Source: Pelagerythrobacter sp041912895 (GTDB lineage Bacteria; Pseudomonadota; Alphaproteobacteria; Sphingomonadales; Sphingomonadaceae). Taken from it: a stretch of 64,000 nucleotides of DNA. Position 1 is the stretch's first letter; each line of letters opens with the position of its first letter. Made by a program: the position numbers and the translations under genes. This document shows positions 8,205 to 16,868 of the stretch, one piece after another. The stretch covers positions 1,054,001 through 1,118,000 of the forward strand of contig NZ_JAYSGI010000001.1 of assembly GCF_041912895.1 (NCBI RefSeq), given 5' to 3'. The notes beneath the pieces were generated by a model. It had not been told where the DNA came from. It saw nothing but the letters and a program-made list of their open reading frames with translations, and did not search any database.

Positions 8205-10370
8205 ATGATCGTGCTTCCGAAAACCGCCCGCCAGATGAATTTCGCGCTGTTCACCAGTATTTGCCTGCCCGCCTCCGCATTCGCACAGGATATTCCGAAC
8301 GAGGAAGCCGTGAGCGAGGAAGAGCAAGCCGCGATCGCCGACGAGAATACGATCGTCGTAACGGGCCGGGCGCAGAAGCTCTATCGCGTGGAGGAAACCA
8401 CATCGGGCAAGCTGCCCACCGCGCCGCTCGAATCCAGCCTCGTCATCACCACGATCACCGAGCAGTTGATCGAGGATCAGGGCGCGCGCGACGCGCAGGA
8501 TCTTTATCGCAACATCTCAGGCGTCAGTTTCTTCAGCTACGCCGGGGTTACCGCCCGCGGCTTCCGGCAGGAGGAAATCTTCTACGATGGGCTGCGCGGC
8601 GACCCCTACGCCGGTTTCTCGGTGCCGCAATTGTTCAATATCGAGCGGGTCGAGTTCCTCAAGGGTCCGGCGGGGATGCTCTATGGGCCAGGCGCGCCGG
8701 GCGGCGTGTTCAATTACATCACGAAGAAAGCGCGGGACGACGCGTTCGAGGGCCGCGTAAAGGCCATCGGTGGGACGGAGGATCGCTGGGGCGGCTCGGC
8801 GGAGGTCAACGCGCCGCTGGGCCGCGGTTTCGCCGCGCGCGGCGGCGTGTTCTACGAAGATCGCGGGACTTTTCGATTCAACGCCGCGTCGCGCACATTG
8901 ATTATCGATGGCGGGGTCTCGTTCGATCCGGGGCCGATCCGCCTCGACATCCAGGCGACCCGCTATGACCAGGAACTGGACGCCAATCGCCTGCGCGGCG
9001 TGCCGACCGGCGACGATGGCGAGTTCCTGACCGACCGCCGCTGGAACCACAACGAACCGGGCGATTTCCTGAACCTGCAATCCGATGTCTTCCAGATGCG
9101 GCTGGAGGCCGAGCCGCTGGACGAGCTCTCACTCGACGCCACGGCCCGTTACAACACCGCGACCGAGGTCCAGAACTATCACGAGCCGCGGGGGCTGTTC
9201 GATTCGGACGGCGACGGCACGATTGACGCGACGATCCGCGAATTCCGCGACCAAATGCGTACGCAGGATACATGGTCGTTCGGTGCCAACGCCGTCTGGT
9301 CCGCACAACTTTCCGGCAGCGTCGGCAACCGCGTGCTCGCCGGATTAGATCATTTCATATCGGACCAGTATTTCCAGGGCCGTTCGCTGCGGGGGACGAC
9401 CGCGGTGACGCCGGGCTTGCCGAATCCGCTGAGCCTGTTCGATCCGCAATACGGGCAATCCGATCCGGCAACCTATAACCAGGGGCCGTTCAACGTCACG
9501 CTGACCGACGGTACGCGCACCGGCTTTTACCTGCTCGACGAGCTGACCATCGGGCGCCTGATCCTCACCGGCGGTGTGCGCCGCGACAGCTTCCGCGACG
9601 ATGTGGACGGCACGGTTTTCGAGGACGACGAGACGACCTATCGCGCAGGCGCGGTCTACCGCGTGACCGACGAGATTTCCGCTTTCGGCCAGTATGCAAC
9701 GAGCTTCGAGCCCCAAAGCGCGAGTTCGCAAAACCCGCTTGCCGGTGGGCCGTTCGCACCCACTTCCGGCGACATCTTCGAAGGCGGCATCAAAACCGCG
9801 CTGATGGGCGGACGCGTGCAATCGTCGCTGTCCGCCTATCAAATCAAGCGAACCAACATCCTGCAGATCGACCCGGCGGGCGATGCCGGTGGCGACGGGG
9901 TCGAGGATCTTCTCGCGATCGGCGAGATCACCAGCAAGGGTATCGAGTTCGACATCGCCGCCGACATCACGCCGGACTGGGTGGTGACGGTCGCCTACGG
10001 CTACAACGACACACGCATCACCGGCGACAACGGCGGCGGCGGCTTCTCGAACGCGATTGGAAACCGGTTCGCCAACGCGCCCGAGCATCAGGCGGGATTC
10101 TGGACCCGCTACCAGTTCCCCGCGCTTGGCCTCGCCGCGGCGGTGGGCGGCGATTACGTTTCCAGCCGCCTCAGCATCGACGGGCAGCGGGTCGATCCCT
10201 ACATGGTTTTCGATGCTTCGCTGATCTACGAAACCGGCCCGATCCGCGCGATGGTGCGCATCGACAACCTGTTCGACAAGACTTATGCCGCTTCCGGCTT
10301 TATCGAGCGCACCGGCCATTTTCCGGGTGAGCCGCGCTCTGCCTTCGTGGAGGTCGGATACCGGTTCTGA
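8205..10370 (+). CDS. TonB-dependent siderophore receptor
   Basis: Outer-membrane receptor for a ferric chelate, up to 721 residues. A signal peptide ends at SAFA-Q (about residue 28). The TonB-box-like NTIVVTGR precedes a plug domain with RGFRQEEIFYDGLRGDPYAG, FNIERVEFLKGPAGMLYG and PGGVFNYITKKA, all typical of FpvA/FhuA-type siderophore receptors. The beta barrel ends in aromatic F (VEVGYRF). The ATG at 8205 abuts an AGGGG; a GTG at 8211 is better spaced from it and is an equally good start. Its stop overlaps the next gene by one base, linking it to the PepSY protein. Confidence 0.9.
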   Translation: MIVLPKTARQMNFALFTSICLPASAFAQDIPNEEAVSEEEQAAIADENTIVVTGRAQKLYRVEETTSGKLPTAPLESSLVITTITEQLIEDQGARDAQDLYRNISGVSFFSYAGVTARGFRQEEIFYDGLRGDPYAGFSVPQLFNIERVEFLKGPAGMLYGPGAPGGVFNYITKKARDDAFEGRVKAIGGTEDRWGGSAEVNAPLGRGFAARGGVFYEDRGTFRFNAASRTLIIDGGVSFDPGPIRLDIQATRYDQELDANRLRGVPTGDDGEFLTDRRWNHNEPGDFLNLQSDVFQMRLEAEPLDELSLDATARYNTATEVQNYHEPRGLFDSDGDGTIDATIREFRDQMRTQDTWSFGANAVWSAQLSGSVGNRVLAGLDHFISDQYFQGRSLRGTTAVTPGLPNPLSLFDPQYGQSDPATYNQGPFNVTLTDGTRTGFYLLDELTIGRLILTGGVRRDSFRDDVDGTVFEDDETTYRAGAVYRVTDEISAFGQYATSFEPQSASSQNPLAGGPFAPTSGDIFEGGIKTALMGGRVQSSLSAYQIKRTNILQIDPAGDAGGDGVEDLLAIGEITSKGIEFDIAADITPDWVVTVAYGYNDTRITGDNGGGGFSNAIGNRFANAPEHQAGFWTRYQFPALGLAAAVGGDYVSSRLSIDGQRVDPYMVFDASLIYETGPIRAMVRIDNLFDKTYAASGFIERTGHFPGEPRSAFVEVGYRF

Positions 10371-11608
10371 TGGAACTGGCGCGCGAGATCGACGGCAGTC
10401 GTCAGCCCCGCACGAAGCGCGTGCCCAAGGCTGCGCGCAATTGGTGGACTGTTCACCAATGGGTCGGCCTGAAACTGAGCCTGTTCATGACCTTTGTGCT
10501 GCTGACCGGCACGCTGGCGGTGGTGAGCGCGGAGATCGACTGGCTGCTCCAGCCGAGCCTGCGCGTCTCCCCCTCCACGGTCGAGGGACCGGTCGCTTGG
10601 GCGGAGATCGCCCGGAACGCCGCGCGATATCCCGGTGTCGCGCGGGCCACCGCGATCGACGCGCCGACCGCATCGGCCTTCGCCGCGCGGGTGACGATCG
10701 AGCACGCTGACGGATCGCTGGGCTTCCTTCACGCGCACCCGGCCACCGGCGCGATCCAGGGCGAGGGGCCGTGGGTCGATGCGGCGCGAGTGCTGCGCAA
10801 CATGCATCGGCATCTCAACCTGCCGACTTCGATCGGCGTGCCGATCGTCTCCTCGCTCGCCTTCCTCCTGCTGGTGAGCCTCGTTTCCTCGTTCGTGGTC
10901 TACAAGAAATGGTGGCGCGGCTTCGCCAAGCCCCTGCGCCGCCGCGATGCGCGCACTTGGTGGGGCGATTTTCATCGGCTCGCCGGGGTCTGGTCGCTGT
11001 GGTTCGTGGCACTGATCGCGCTGACCAGCGTGTGGTATTTCGTCGAGAGCCTGGGCGGCGATGCACCGCCCGCGCCCCAAGCCGACATTGCTGCCCCATT
11101 CACGCCCGGTCCGGTCCGCGCCGATCTCGCGCGCTCGTTCGATGCGGCGCTGGCAGCCTATCCCGGCCTCCGAGTGGAGCGCGTAGTACTGCCGGGGCCG
11201 GATAACCCCCTGCTGCAACTCCACGGCGATTTCGAAGCCCTTCTCGTCCGCCCCCGCGCCAATGCGGTCTGGGTCGATACCCGCACGGCGCAAGTCTTGC
11301 TGAAGAGCGACGGGCGCGACCTGAACCTCCACCAGCGTATTTCCGAAATGGCCGACCCGCTGCATTTCGGCGATTTCGGCGGATACTGGACCAAGGCGGT
11401 GTGGTTCCTATTCGGGCTGGCGCTGACCGGCCTTTCCGTGTCCGGCGCGGCGATCTACTCGTTGCGCATAGCGCGCGACCGCGAACGCGTGCTGCGCCTG
11501 TCGCGCGCGCTTTCGGGCATGTGGCAAGGCATGGCACACTGGCGCTGGCTCTCGGTGCTGCTGCTGGCGATAGGCGCGGTCATGCTGGTCGAACTGTTCC
11601 GCCAGTAG
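10370..11608 (+). CDS. PepSY-associated membrane protein, putative siderophore-iron reductase partner
   Basis: A 412-residue inner-membrane protein of the PepSY_TM (PiuB-like) family. Membrane spans include LSLFMTFVLLTGTLAVVSAE near residues 37-56, a pair near 155-175 and 205-222, and a C-terminal pair near 340-410. Histidines in VHQWVG, HRHLNLP and HRLAGVWSLWF are in the places proposed to bind haem or metal. It starts in the TGATG stop/start overlap with the TonB receptor, so the two are probably one iron-uptake operon. Reductive release of iron is inferred from the family and context. Confidence 0.8.
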   Translation: MELAREIDGSRQPRTKRVPKAARNWWTVHQWVGLKLSLFMTFVLLTGTLAVVSAEIDWLLQPSLRVSPSTVEGPVAWAEIARNAARYPGVARATAIDAPTASAFAARVTIEHADGSLGFLHAHPATGAIQGEGPWVDAARVLRNMHRHLNLPTSIGVPIVSSLAFLLLVSLVSSFVVYKKWWRGFAKPLRRRDARTWWGDFHRLAGVWSLWFVALIALTSVWYFVESLGGDAPPAPQADIAAPFTPGPVRADLARSFDAALAAYPGLRVERVVLPGPDNPLLQLHGDFEALLVRPRANAVWVDTRTAQVLLKSDGRDLNLHQRISEMADPLHFGDFGGYWTKAVWFLFGLALTGLSVSGAAIYSLRIARDRERVLRLSRALSGMWQGMAHWRWLSVLLLAIGAVMLVELFRQ

Positions 11609-11611
11609 GCA

Positions 11612-12322
11612 CTACTGCGACCACTCCACTTCCGCTTGCGGGTTGTGCGGCACGAGGATCAGCGTGTTGTCCTCCACCCGCCACGATTGCAGGCGCGAAA
11701 GCAGGTTCATGCCCACCACGCTGGTTTCACCCAGCCCCGGCGCGATAACAGCATCAAGCCCGCGCGCGGCGACGTTGCCGAAGCGCATCTCGTCGATCGT
11801 GGTGATATCGGCCGAGATCGTGCCGTTCGCCGTGCTGAGCCGCACGGGCACGCCGCCGGTGCGCGGTTCCAGCCCGATGCGACCGGCGACTTGCGCGGAC
11901 ACCGCGGTCAGCGTCGCGCCGGTATCGACCATGAACGCGACCGGCTCTCCGTTGACTTGCGCGCGCAGCCAGAAGTGCCCGTCCGGCGCGAGCGGAATGC
12001 GCGTTTCGCCCCCCTCCACCACTTGTTCGGGCAGGCCGAGTTCGGGCACCGCCAGTTCGATCCGCGGATCGAAGCGCGAAAGCTGGAGCACCAGCATGAC
12101 GAGAATGCCGACCAGCGCCAGCGTGCTCACCCGGCGCACGAACAGCCCGAACGGCACGCTGCGCCGCGCCATGACCGAGCCGATCCAGCCGGCCAGCAGC
12201 GCCGCCACGGTGGCTATGAGCAGGCCCGAGCGCGGAACTTCCGCGATCACTCCAGCGACGGCAGTGAAGAAGGGGTCGAAATCCACGCTGCCGATATAGG
12301 CGCTGTCGGCTTGCGCTTCCAT
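11612..12322 (-). CDS. Retropepsin-like aspartic protease, membrane-anchored
   Basis: A 236-residue clan AA protease of the single-domain type (TIGR02281-like). Two membrane segments lie near residues 33-49 and 65-81, followed by a domain with the catalytic motif VDTGATLTAV (Asp133) and a later GMNLLSRL flap/hydrophobic motif. Such enzymes work as dimers, each chain giving one aspartate. The active domain should face the periplasm. It ends three bases from the convergent PepSY gene and lies downstream of egtD on the same strand. Substrate unknown. Confidence 0.83.
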   Translation of the reverse strand: MEAQADSAYIGSVDFDPFFTAVAGVIAEVPRSGLLIATVAALLAGWIGSVMARRSVPFGLFVRRVSTLALVGILVMLVLQLSRFDPRIELAVPELGLPEQVVEGGETRIPLAPDGHFWLRAQVNGEPVAFMVDTGATLTAVSAQVAGRIGLEPRTGGVPVRLSTANGTISADITTIDEMRFGNVAARGLDAVIAPGLGETSVVGMNLLSRLQSWRVEDNTLILVPHNPQAEVEWSQ

Positions 12323-12341
12323 GACCGATGCGCAACCCGCT

Positions 12342-13328
12342 TCAGGGTGCGCTTCGCGCGATCGTCGCTTCCGCCAGGATCAGCGAGAAGCGACCTTCGG
12401 CATCCTTCCACCGCTTCACCGGCGTCCATTCGCCCGCGAGCAGCAGCGCGTTGGAACTGCGGCGCGAGAACTTGTGGCTGTTTTCGGTATGGATCGTCTC
12501 GCCCTTAGCGAGCGCGAAGCTCTCGCCCGCGACTTCGAAGCGCATGTCCGTCTGCGCTTCCAGATGCATCTCTATCCGCGCGAAATCGTCGTTCCAGCGC
12601 GCGATGTGCCGTAGTTTGTCCACCGGAATCGTCCCGCCGAGTTCGCGGTTGATGCGCCGCGCGAGATTGAGGTTGAATTCGGCCGTCACCCCCGCGGCAT
12701 CGTCGTAGGCGGCCTCCAGCACCGCAGGGTCCTTGATGAGGTCCATCCCGATCAGCAGCATCGAGCCTGCGCCCAGCGTGGCGCGCATCGTGCGCAGCAG
12801 GTCGACCGCCGTGCGCGGAACCATGTTGCCGATCGTCGAACCGGGGAAGAAGCCGAGCTTGGGCGTGGCGGCGGCCGCATCGGGCAACGCCACCTCGCGC
12901 ATGAAATCCGCCTCCACCGGATGGACCGGCAGGCCGGGGAATTTGGCCGAGAGGTCTTCTGCCGCCGCGCGCAGGAAATCGCCCGCGATGTCGAGCGGGA
13001 CGTAGGCCGCCGGCTCGATCGCCTCGAGCAGCAGTGGAGTCTTGACCGAGCTGCCGCTGCCGAATTCCACCACCGCGCGACCCGGCCCGATCGCATCCGC
13101 GAACTCGCCCCCTCGCGTGCGCAGTATCTCGGTTTCGGCACGGGTCGGATAATATTCCTCGACCTGCGTGATATCCTCGAACAGTTGCGATCCGGCATCG
13201 TCGTACAGCCAGCGCGCGGGGATCGCTTTCTGCGGCTGGCGCAGGCCCTCCAATACATCGGCGCGAAACGCGCGATCGACCCCCTGCTCGTCGCGATCGA
13301 CGAGTGCGATCCCCTCCCCTGAAGCCAT
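12342..13328 (-). CDS. egtD: L-histidine N-alpha-methyltransferase EgtD
   Basis: Trimethylates histidine to hercynine with SAM, the first step of ergothioneine synthesis; 328 residues, normal for EgtD. Visible motifs are KAIPARWLYDDAGSQLFEDI near the N-terminus, the SAM-binding VVEFGSGSSVKTPLLL, LGFFPGSTIGNM and the C-terminal HTENSHKF. The ATG at 13328 overlaps the egtB stop by one base (TGATG), so the two ergothioneine genes are coupled. Confidence 0.92.
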   Translation of the reverse strand: MASGEGIALVDRDEQGVDRAFRADVLEGLRQPQKAIPARWLYDDAGSQLFEDITQVEEYYPTRAETEILRTRGGEFADAIGPGRAVVEFGSGSSVKTPLLLEAIEPAAYVPLDIAGDFLRAAAEDLSAKFPGLPVHPVEADFMREVALPDAAAATPKLGFFPGSTIGNMVPRTAVDLLRTMRATLGAGSMLLIGMDLIKDPAVLEAAYDDAAGVTAEFNLNLARRINRELGGTIPVDKLRHIARWNDDFARIEMHLEAQTDMRFEVAGESFALAKGETIHTENSHKFSRRSSNALLLAGEWTPVKRWKDAEGRFSLILAEATIARSAP

Positions 13329-14590
13329 CAGATATCCTTTGCGAGCCGCAGGCCGGTGAATTGCCAGCGCTGGTGCGGATAGAAGAAATTGCGGTAGCTG
13401 GCGCGCGAATGGCCGCGCGGCGTGGCACAGCTCGCACCCTTGAGCACGAACTGGCCGGACATGAACTTGCCGTTGTACTCGCCCACAGCGCCCTCGCACG
13501 GGGCGAAGCGCGGGTACGGCAGGTAGCCCGATCGGGTGAACTGCCAGCAATCGCCGAACAGGCCTTCGCTGCCGATGGGAAGCGGCGGTGCAGCGTCGTC
13601 GAGCTGGTTGCCGCCGGCGGGATCGTGCGACGGCGCGCTTTCGCCGTGCTGGCCGCGCGCGACCGCTTCCCACTCGAATTCGGTCGGCAGGCGTGATTCG
13701 GCCCACGTCGCGAAGGCATCGGCCTCGAAATAGGAGATGTGCGTGACGGGCGCTTGCGGGTCGCGTTCCTGCCAGCCGCCATGGGTGAACTGCTCTGCGT
13801 CTCGCCAGTAGAGCGGAGCGTCGATGCGGTACTCCTTCACCCATGCCCAACCGTCCGACAGCCACAGCCGCGCTTCGCGGTAGCCGCCGTCGGCGATGAA
13901 CGCATCCCACTCGGCATTTGTGACGAGACGGTCCGCGAGCGCGAACGGCTCGAGCAGCACCCGGTGGCGCGGCCCCTCGTTGTCGAAGGCGAAACCCGCG
14001 CCGTCATGCCCGACGAGCGCGATCCCGCCGGGATGGGTGTGCCAGCTATCGGTCGCTGGCCCGTCATGCGAACCCGAACTCGAGCCATCCCACATCGCCG
14101 GGCCCAGCGGATTCTGAAACAGCGCGTGCTTGATATCGGTCAGCAGCAATTCCTGATGCTGCTGCTCGTGCGCGACGCCGAGCGCGATCAGCGCGGCGCA
14201 ATCGGGATCGTCGAGCACGTCTTCCATCGCGGCATCGACATGGCCGCGCCATTCGCGGATCTCGTCCACCGTGGGGCGCGAAAGCAGGCCGCGGTCGAAC
14301 CGGGCGATCCGCTCGCCCTCCGCCTCGTAATACGAATTGAACAGGAACGGCCAATCCTCGCGATAGAGGCGATAACCGGGCCGGTGATCGCGCAGAAGGA
14401 AGGTTTCCCAAAACCAGGTGGTGTGCGCGAGGTGCCACTTGGCGGGGGATGCGTCCTCCATCGACTGCAACGTCGCGTCGGCATCCGACAGCGGCGCTGC
14501 CAGCGCTTCAGTGAGCGTTCGCGTGCGGCGAAACTGATCGGAAAGGCTCGCCGCCGGATCGGCGCAGCGAGCCGCGTTGGGCTGGGGCAC
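13328..14590 (-). CDS. egtB: Ergothioneine biosynthesis sulfoxide synthase EgtB
   Basis: Non-haem iron enzyme that attaches a thiol donor to hercynine with O2. It has 420 residues in two parts. An N-terminal DinB-like domain carries iron ligands His56 (LAHTTW), His141 and His145 (HEQQHQE). A C-terminal formylglycine-generating-enzyme-like domain runs from about residue 180, with RLPTEFEWEAVARG and SYRNFFYPHQRWQFTGLRLA. Translation is placed at GTG 14590 because AGGAGA (14596-14601) is ideally spaced; an upstream ATG at 14680 lacks this. The thiol donor cannot be read from sequence. Confidence 0.9.
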   Translation of the reverse strand: MPQPNAARCADPAASLSDQFRRTRTLTEALAAPLSDADATLQSMEDASPAKWHLAHTTWFWETFLLRDHRPGYRLYREDWPFLFNSYYEAEGERIARFDRGLLSRPTVDEIREWRGHVDAAMEDVLDDPDCAALIALGVAHEQQHQELLLTDIKHALFQNPLGPAMWDGSSSGSHDGPATDSWHTHPGGIALVGHDGAGFAFDNEGPRHRVLLEPFALADRLVTNAEWDAFIADGGYREARLWLSDGWAWVKEYRIDAPLYWRDAEQFTHGGWQERDPQAPVTHISYFEADAFATWAESRLPTEFEWEAVARGQHGESAPSHDPAGGNQLDDAAPPLPIGSEGLFGDCWQFTRSGYLPYPRFAPCEGAVGEYNGKFMSGQFVLKGASCATPRGHSRASYRNFFYPHQRWQFTGLRLAKDI

Positions 14591-14759
14591 GGAAATCTCC
14601 TGTCGCTTCCAGTCCTTAACGACGATGGAGCATTTCGGTTGCGATTGAAAGGGTGGTTTGGCGAAGCTCCCACCGCTCACCCAGTTACCGTAAGCTTACG
14701 TGGCCAATATCAAGCGGTATGCTACGTTGGTGCGAATCAATTCGTAAGGGGGACGATTG

Positions 14760-16388
14760 ATGATGGCGAGATACTTCGCAGCAGCTTCAGCATTGCTCAC
14801 TTTCGCTTCGCCGGTGTCAGCCGACTGGCATGAAGCACAGTCACAGCACTTCGTGGTCTATGCCGACGATAGCGAGAAAGACGTGCGCGAGTTCGCCGAA
14901 CTGCTCGAGCGGTATCATGCAGCGATGAGTCTGCTGACCGGGCAAGAGGTCGCGGTGCCGAGCCCCTCGAACCGGGTTACAATTTTTGCCGTCGGAAACG
15001 AGCGGGAAATTCGACGATTGCTGGGTGACGGCGCTGACAACGTCGCCGGCTTTTACCTCCCGCGTGCCGGCGGCTCGCGCGCGTTCGTGCCCGATGTCCG
15101 CACTTCGAGCCGGGAAACGCCGTTCTCCTTCATCGTGCTGCTCCACGAATATGCCCACCATTTCCTGATGTCGAGCCAGCGGCACGCGATGCCGCGCTGG
15201 CTGAACGAAGGCGCGGCGGAATTCTTCGCATCAAGCCGTTTCGCGCGCGACGGCTCACTGCAAATCGGGCGCCCCGCCTATCACCGCGCGGGCGAGTTGG
15301 CCTACGCAAAGGACGTGAGCGTGGAAGAATTATTGGACCACGAACTCTACGAAGAAAATCGTGGGCGCCGCTACGACGCGTTCTACGGGCGGTCATGGGC
15401 GCTGTATCATTACTTGAGGTTCGATGAGGAGCGATCCGACCAGCTTTCGCGATACGCCACCGCCATCACCCAAGGGATGCCACCGCGCGCCGCTGCGGAA
15501 AGCGCTTTCGGCGATCTGGACGAGCTGGAACGCGATCTTGACCGCTACTTGCGCAAGCGGAGAATGACGACCTTCGATTTTAAGCCCGGAACCTTCGAGA
15601 CTGGCGAGATAACCGTCCGTCGCGTGAGCGAGGGGATGGACGAGGCCATGCCGCTACGTATCCGGTCCCAACGCGGCGTCGATCGCGAACAGGCGCTGGA
15701 ACTGCTGCCCGACGTGCGCGAAGTGGCGGCTCGCTATCCGAACGATGCCGATGTGCTGGCCGTGCTGGCCGAGGCCGAGCATGACGCTGGAAACGATGCG
15801 GAGGCCATCGCCGCCGCCGACCGCGCCATCGCGATTAATCCCACAACCAAGAACGCCTACGTGCAAAAGGGCCTATCTCTGTTTCGCATCGCTTTCGACG
15901 CCGAAGAAGACGAGATCGATGCCGCTTATGCCGCAGCGATGGAACCTTTCCAGAAACTCAACGCGCTGGAGAACGATCATCCGCTGCCGCTGATATTCTA
16001 TTATCGCAGCTTCACGGAGCGCGGCGAAGAGCCAAACGAAAACGCCCGTCACGCACTGGAGCGCGCATCGATATTAGCACCGTTCGATCAGGGACTGACA
16101 ATGAATGCCGCCAACATGCTAGCGAGCGAGGGAAAGATCGCCCTGGCGACGAGTTATCTGGAGTCGCTGGCCACTAATCCGCACGGCGGAGGTTTGGCGG
16201 AAGAAGCCCGCAATATGATCGAGGCGATGAAAACGGTCGACGAAGGTACGCGCTTTTCGAACAGTCGTGCATGGCGGGAACCGGATCCCGAAACGCTTTC
16301 CGACGATCCCGATGCGTCCACTTCCGAGGATGGAGAGGGTTCGGACGATAGCCCGACCGAACCGGAGAGTAGCGAACCGTCGGTTTGA
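14760..16388 (+). CDS. Secreted DUF1570-like zinc metallopeptidase with TPR repeats
   Basis: About 542 residues. A signal peptide ends near SPVSA-D (residue 21). The next domain has a zinc-protease motif, HEYAHH (His129, Glu130, His133), with a likely third ligand at Glu150 in WLNEGAAEFF, as in peptidase-MA/DUF1570 proteins. From about residue 295 the chain contains tetratricopeptide-like helices (ADVLAVLAEAEHDAGNDAEA and repeats after it), ending in an acidic serine-rich tail. Adjacent ATG codons at 14760 and 14763 both follow AAGGGGG. The substrate and partners are unknown; a periplasmic role is inferred from the signal peptide. Confidence 0.75.
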   Translation: MMARYFAAASALLTFASPVSADWHEAQSQHFVVYADDSEKDVREFAELLERYHAAMSLLTGQEVAVPSPSNRVTIFAVGNEREIRRLLGDGADNVAGFYLPRAGGSRAFVPDVRTSSRETPFSFIVLLHEYAHHFLMSSQRHAMPRWLNEGAAEFFASSRFARDGSLQIGRPAYHRAGELAYAKDVSVEELLDHELYEENRGRRYDAFYGRSWALYHYLRFDEERSDQLSRYATAITQGMPPRAAAESAFGDLDELERDLDRYLRKRRMTTFDFKPGTFETGEITVRRVSEGMDEAMPLRIRSQRGVDREQALELLPDVREVAARYPNDADVLAVLAEAEHDAGNDAEAIAAADRAIAINPTTKNAYVQKGLSLFRIAFDAEEDEIDAAYAAAMEPFQKLNALENDHPLPLIFYYRSFTERGEEPNENARHALERASILAPFDQGLTMNAANMLASEGKIALATSYLESLATNPHGGGLAEEARNMIEAMKTVDEGTRFSNSRAWREPDPETLSDDPDASTSEDGEGSDDSPTEPESSEPSV

Positions 16389-16428
16389 CCGCGATACGCC
16401 TGAACAACGCATCGTCCGGTCAGTTCGA

Positions 16429-16749
16429 TCAATTCTTTCCGAACAACTTGCCCGCGAAACCGGCCACGTCGTCGAACGGGTTGCCGTCGTGGTCCTGATC
16501 GAGGATCTGGGAGAAGCGGGCAAGCGAGCCCTCGCCGCCGATCTGTTCGACGATCTGCTGCAGCGTGCCGGTATCGAGGCCGGTCTTTTCGGACGCGAGG
16601 CCGACGGTGTCGCCGGGTTCGTGATGCGCTTCACCCAAGGCGGCGATTGCCTTTTCGGCGTCGGCCGAATCGATGCCGAGCTTGTCGGCCATGTTCTTGA
16701 CCGTGGGATGATTGTGCGCCGCGCCGAGCAGCTTGTCGAAAAGGGCCAT
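16429..16749 (-). CDS. Small DUF937/YidB-like protein
   Basis: A 106-residue soluble protein. The helical N-terminal part (MALFDKLLGAAHNHPTVKNM) is followed by a C-terminal acidic loop DQDHDGNPFDD and a FAGKLFG tail, the layout of DUF937-like proteins. Function is unknown. The ATG at 16749 is chosen because GGAGA lies 8-9 bases upstream; an ATG at 16776 lacks one. It lies downstream of pckA on the same strand but is separated from it by a terminator-like hairpin. Confidence 0.6.
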   Translation of the reverse strand: MALFDKLLGAAHNHPTVKNMADKLGIDSADAEKAIAALGEAHHEPGDTVGLASEKTGLDTGTLQQIVEQIGGEGSLARFSQILDQDHDGNPFDDVAGFAGKLFGKN

Positions 16750-16804
16750 GATCGTTTCTCCTGACTGGCCGGCCATCGCGGCCGCTTGGTCTTACAAACG
16801 AATG

Positions 16805-16833
16805 GCCCCCGCTCCGGTTTCCCGGGCGGGGGC
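16805..16833 (-). terminator. Terminator-like hairpin downstream of pckA
   Basis: Inverted repeat GCCCCCGC (16805-16812) / GCGGGGGC (16826-16833) with an inner CCGG/CCGG stem. On the minus strand it follows the pckA stop by about 35 bases. The following bases (CATTCGTTTG) are only mildly T-rich, so efficiency is uncertain. Confidence 0.45.
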
Positions 16834-16868
16834 TCTCCTCTCCAACCGTGAAACCGGTGAAATGCGCG

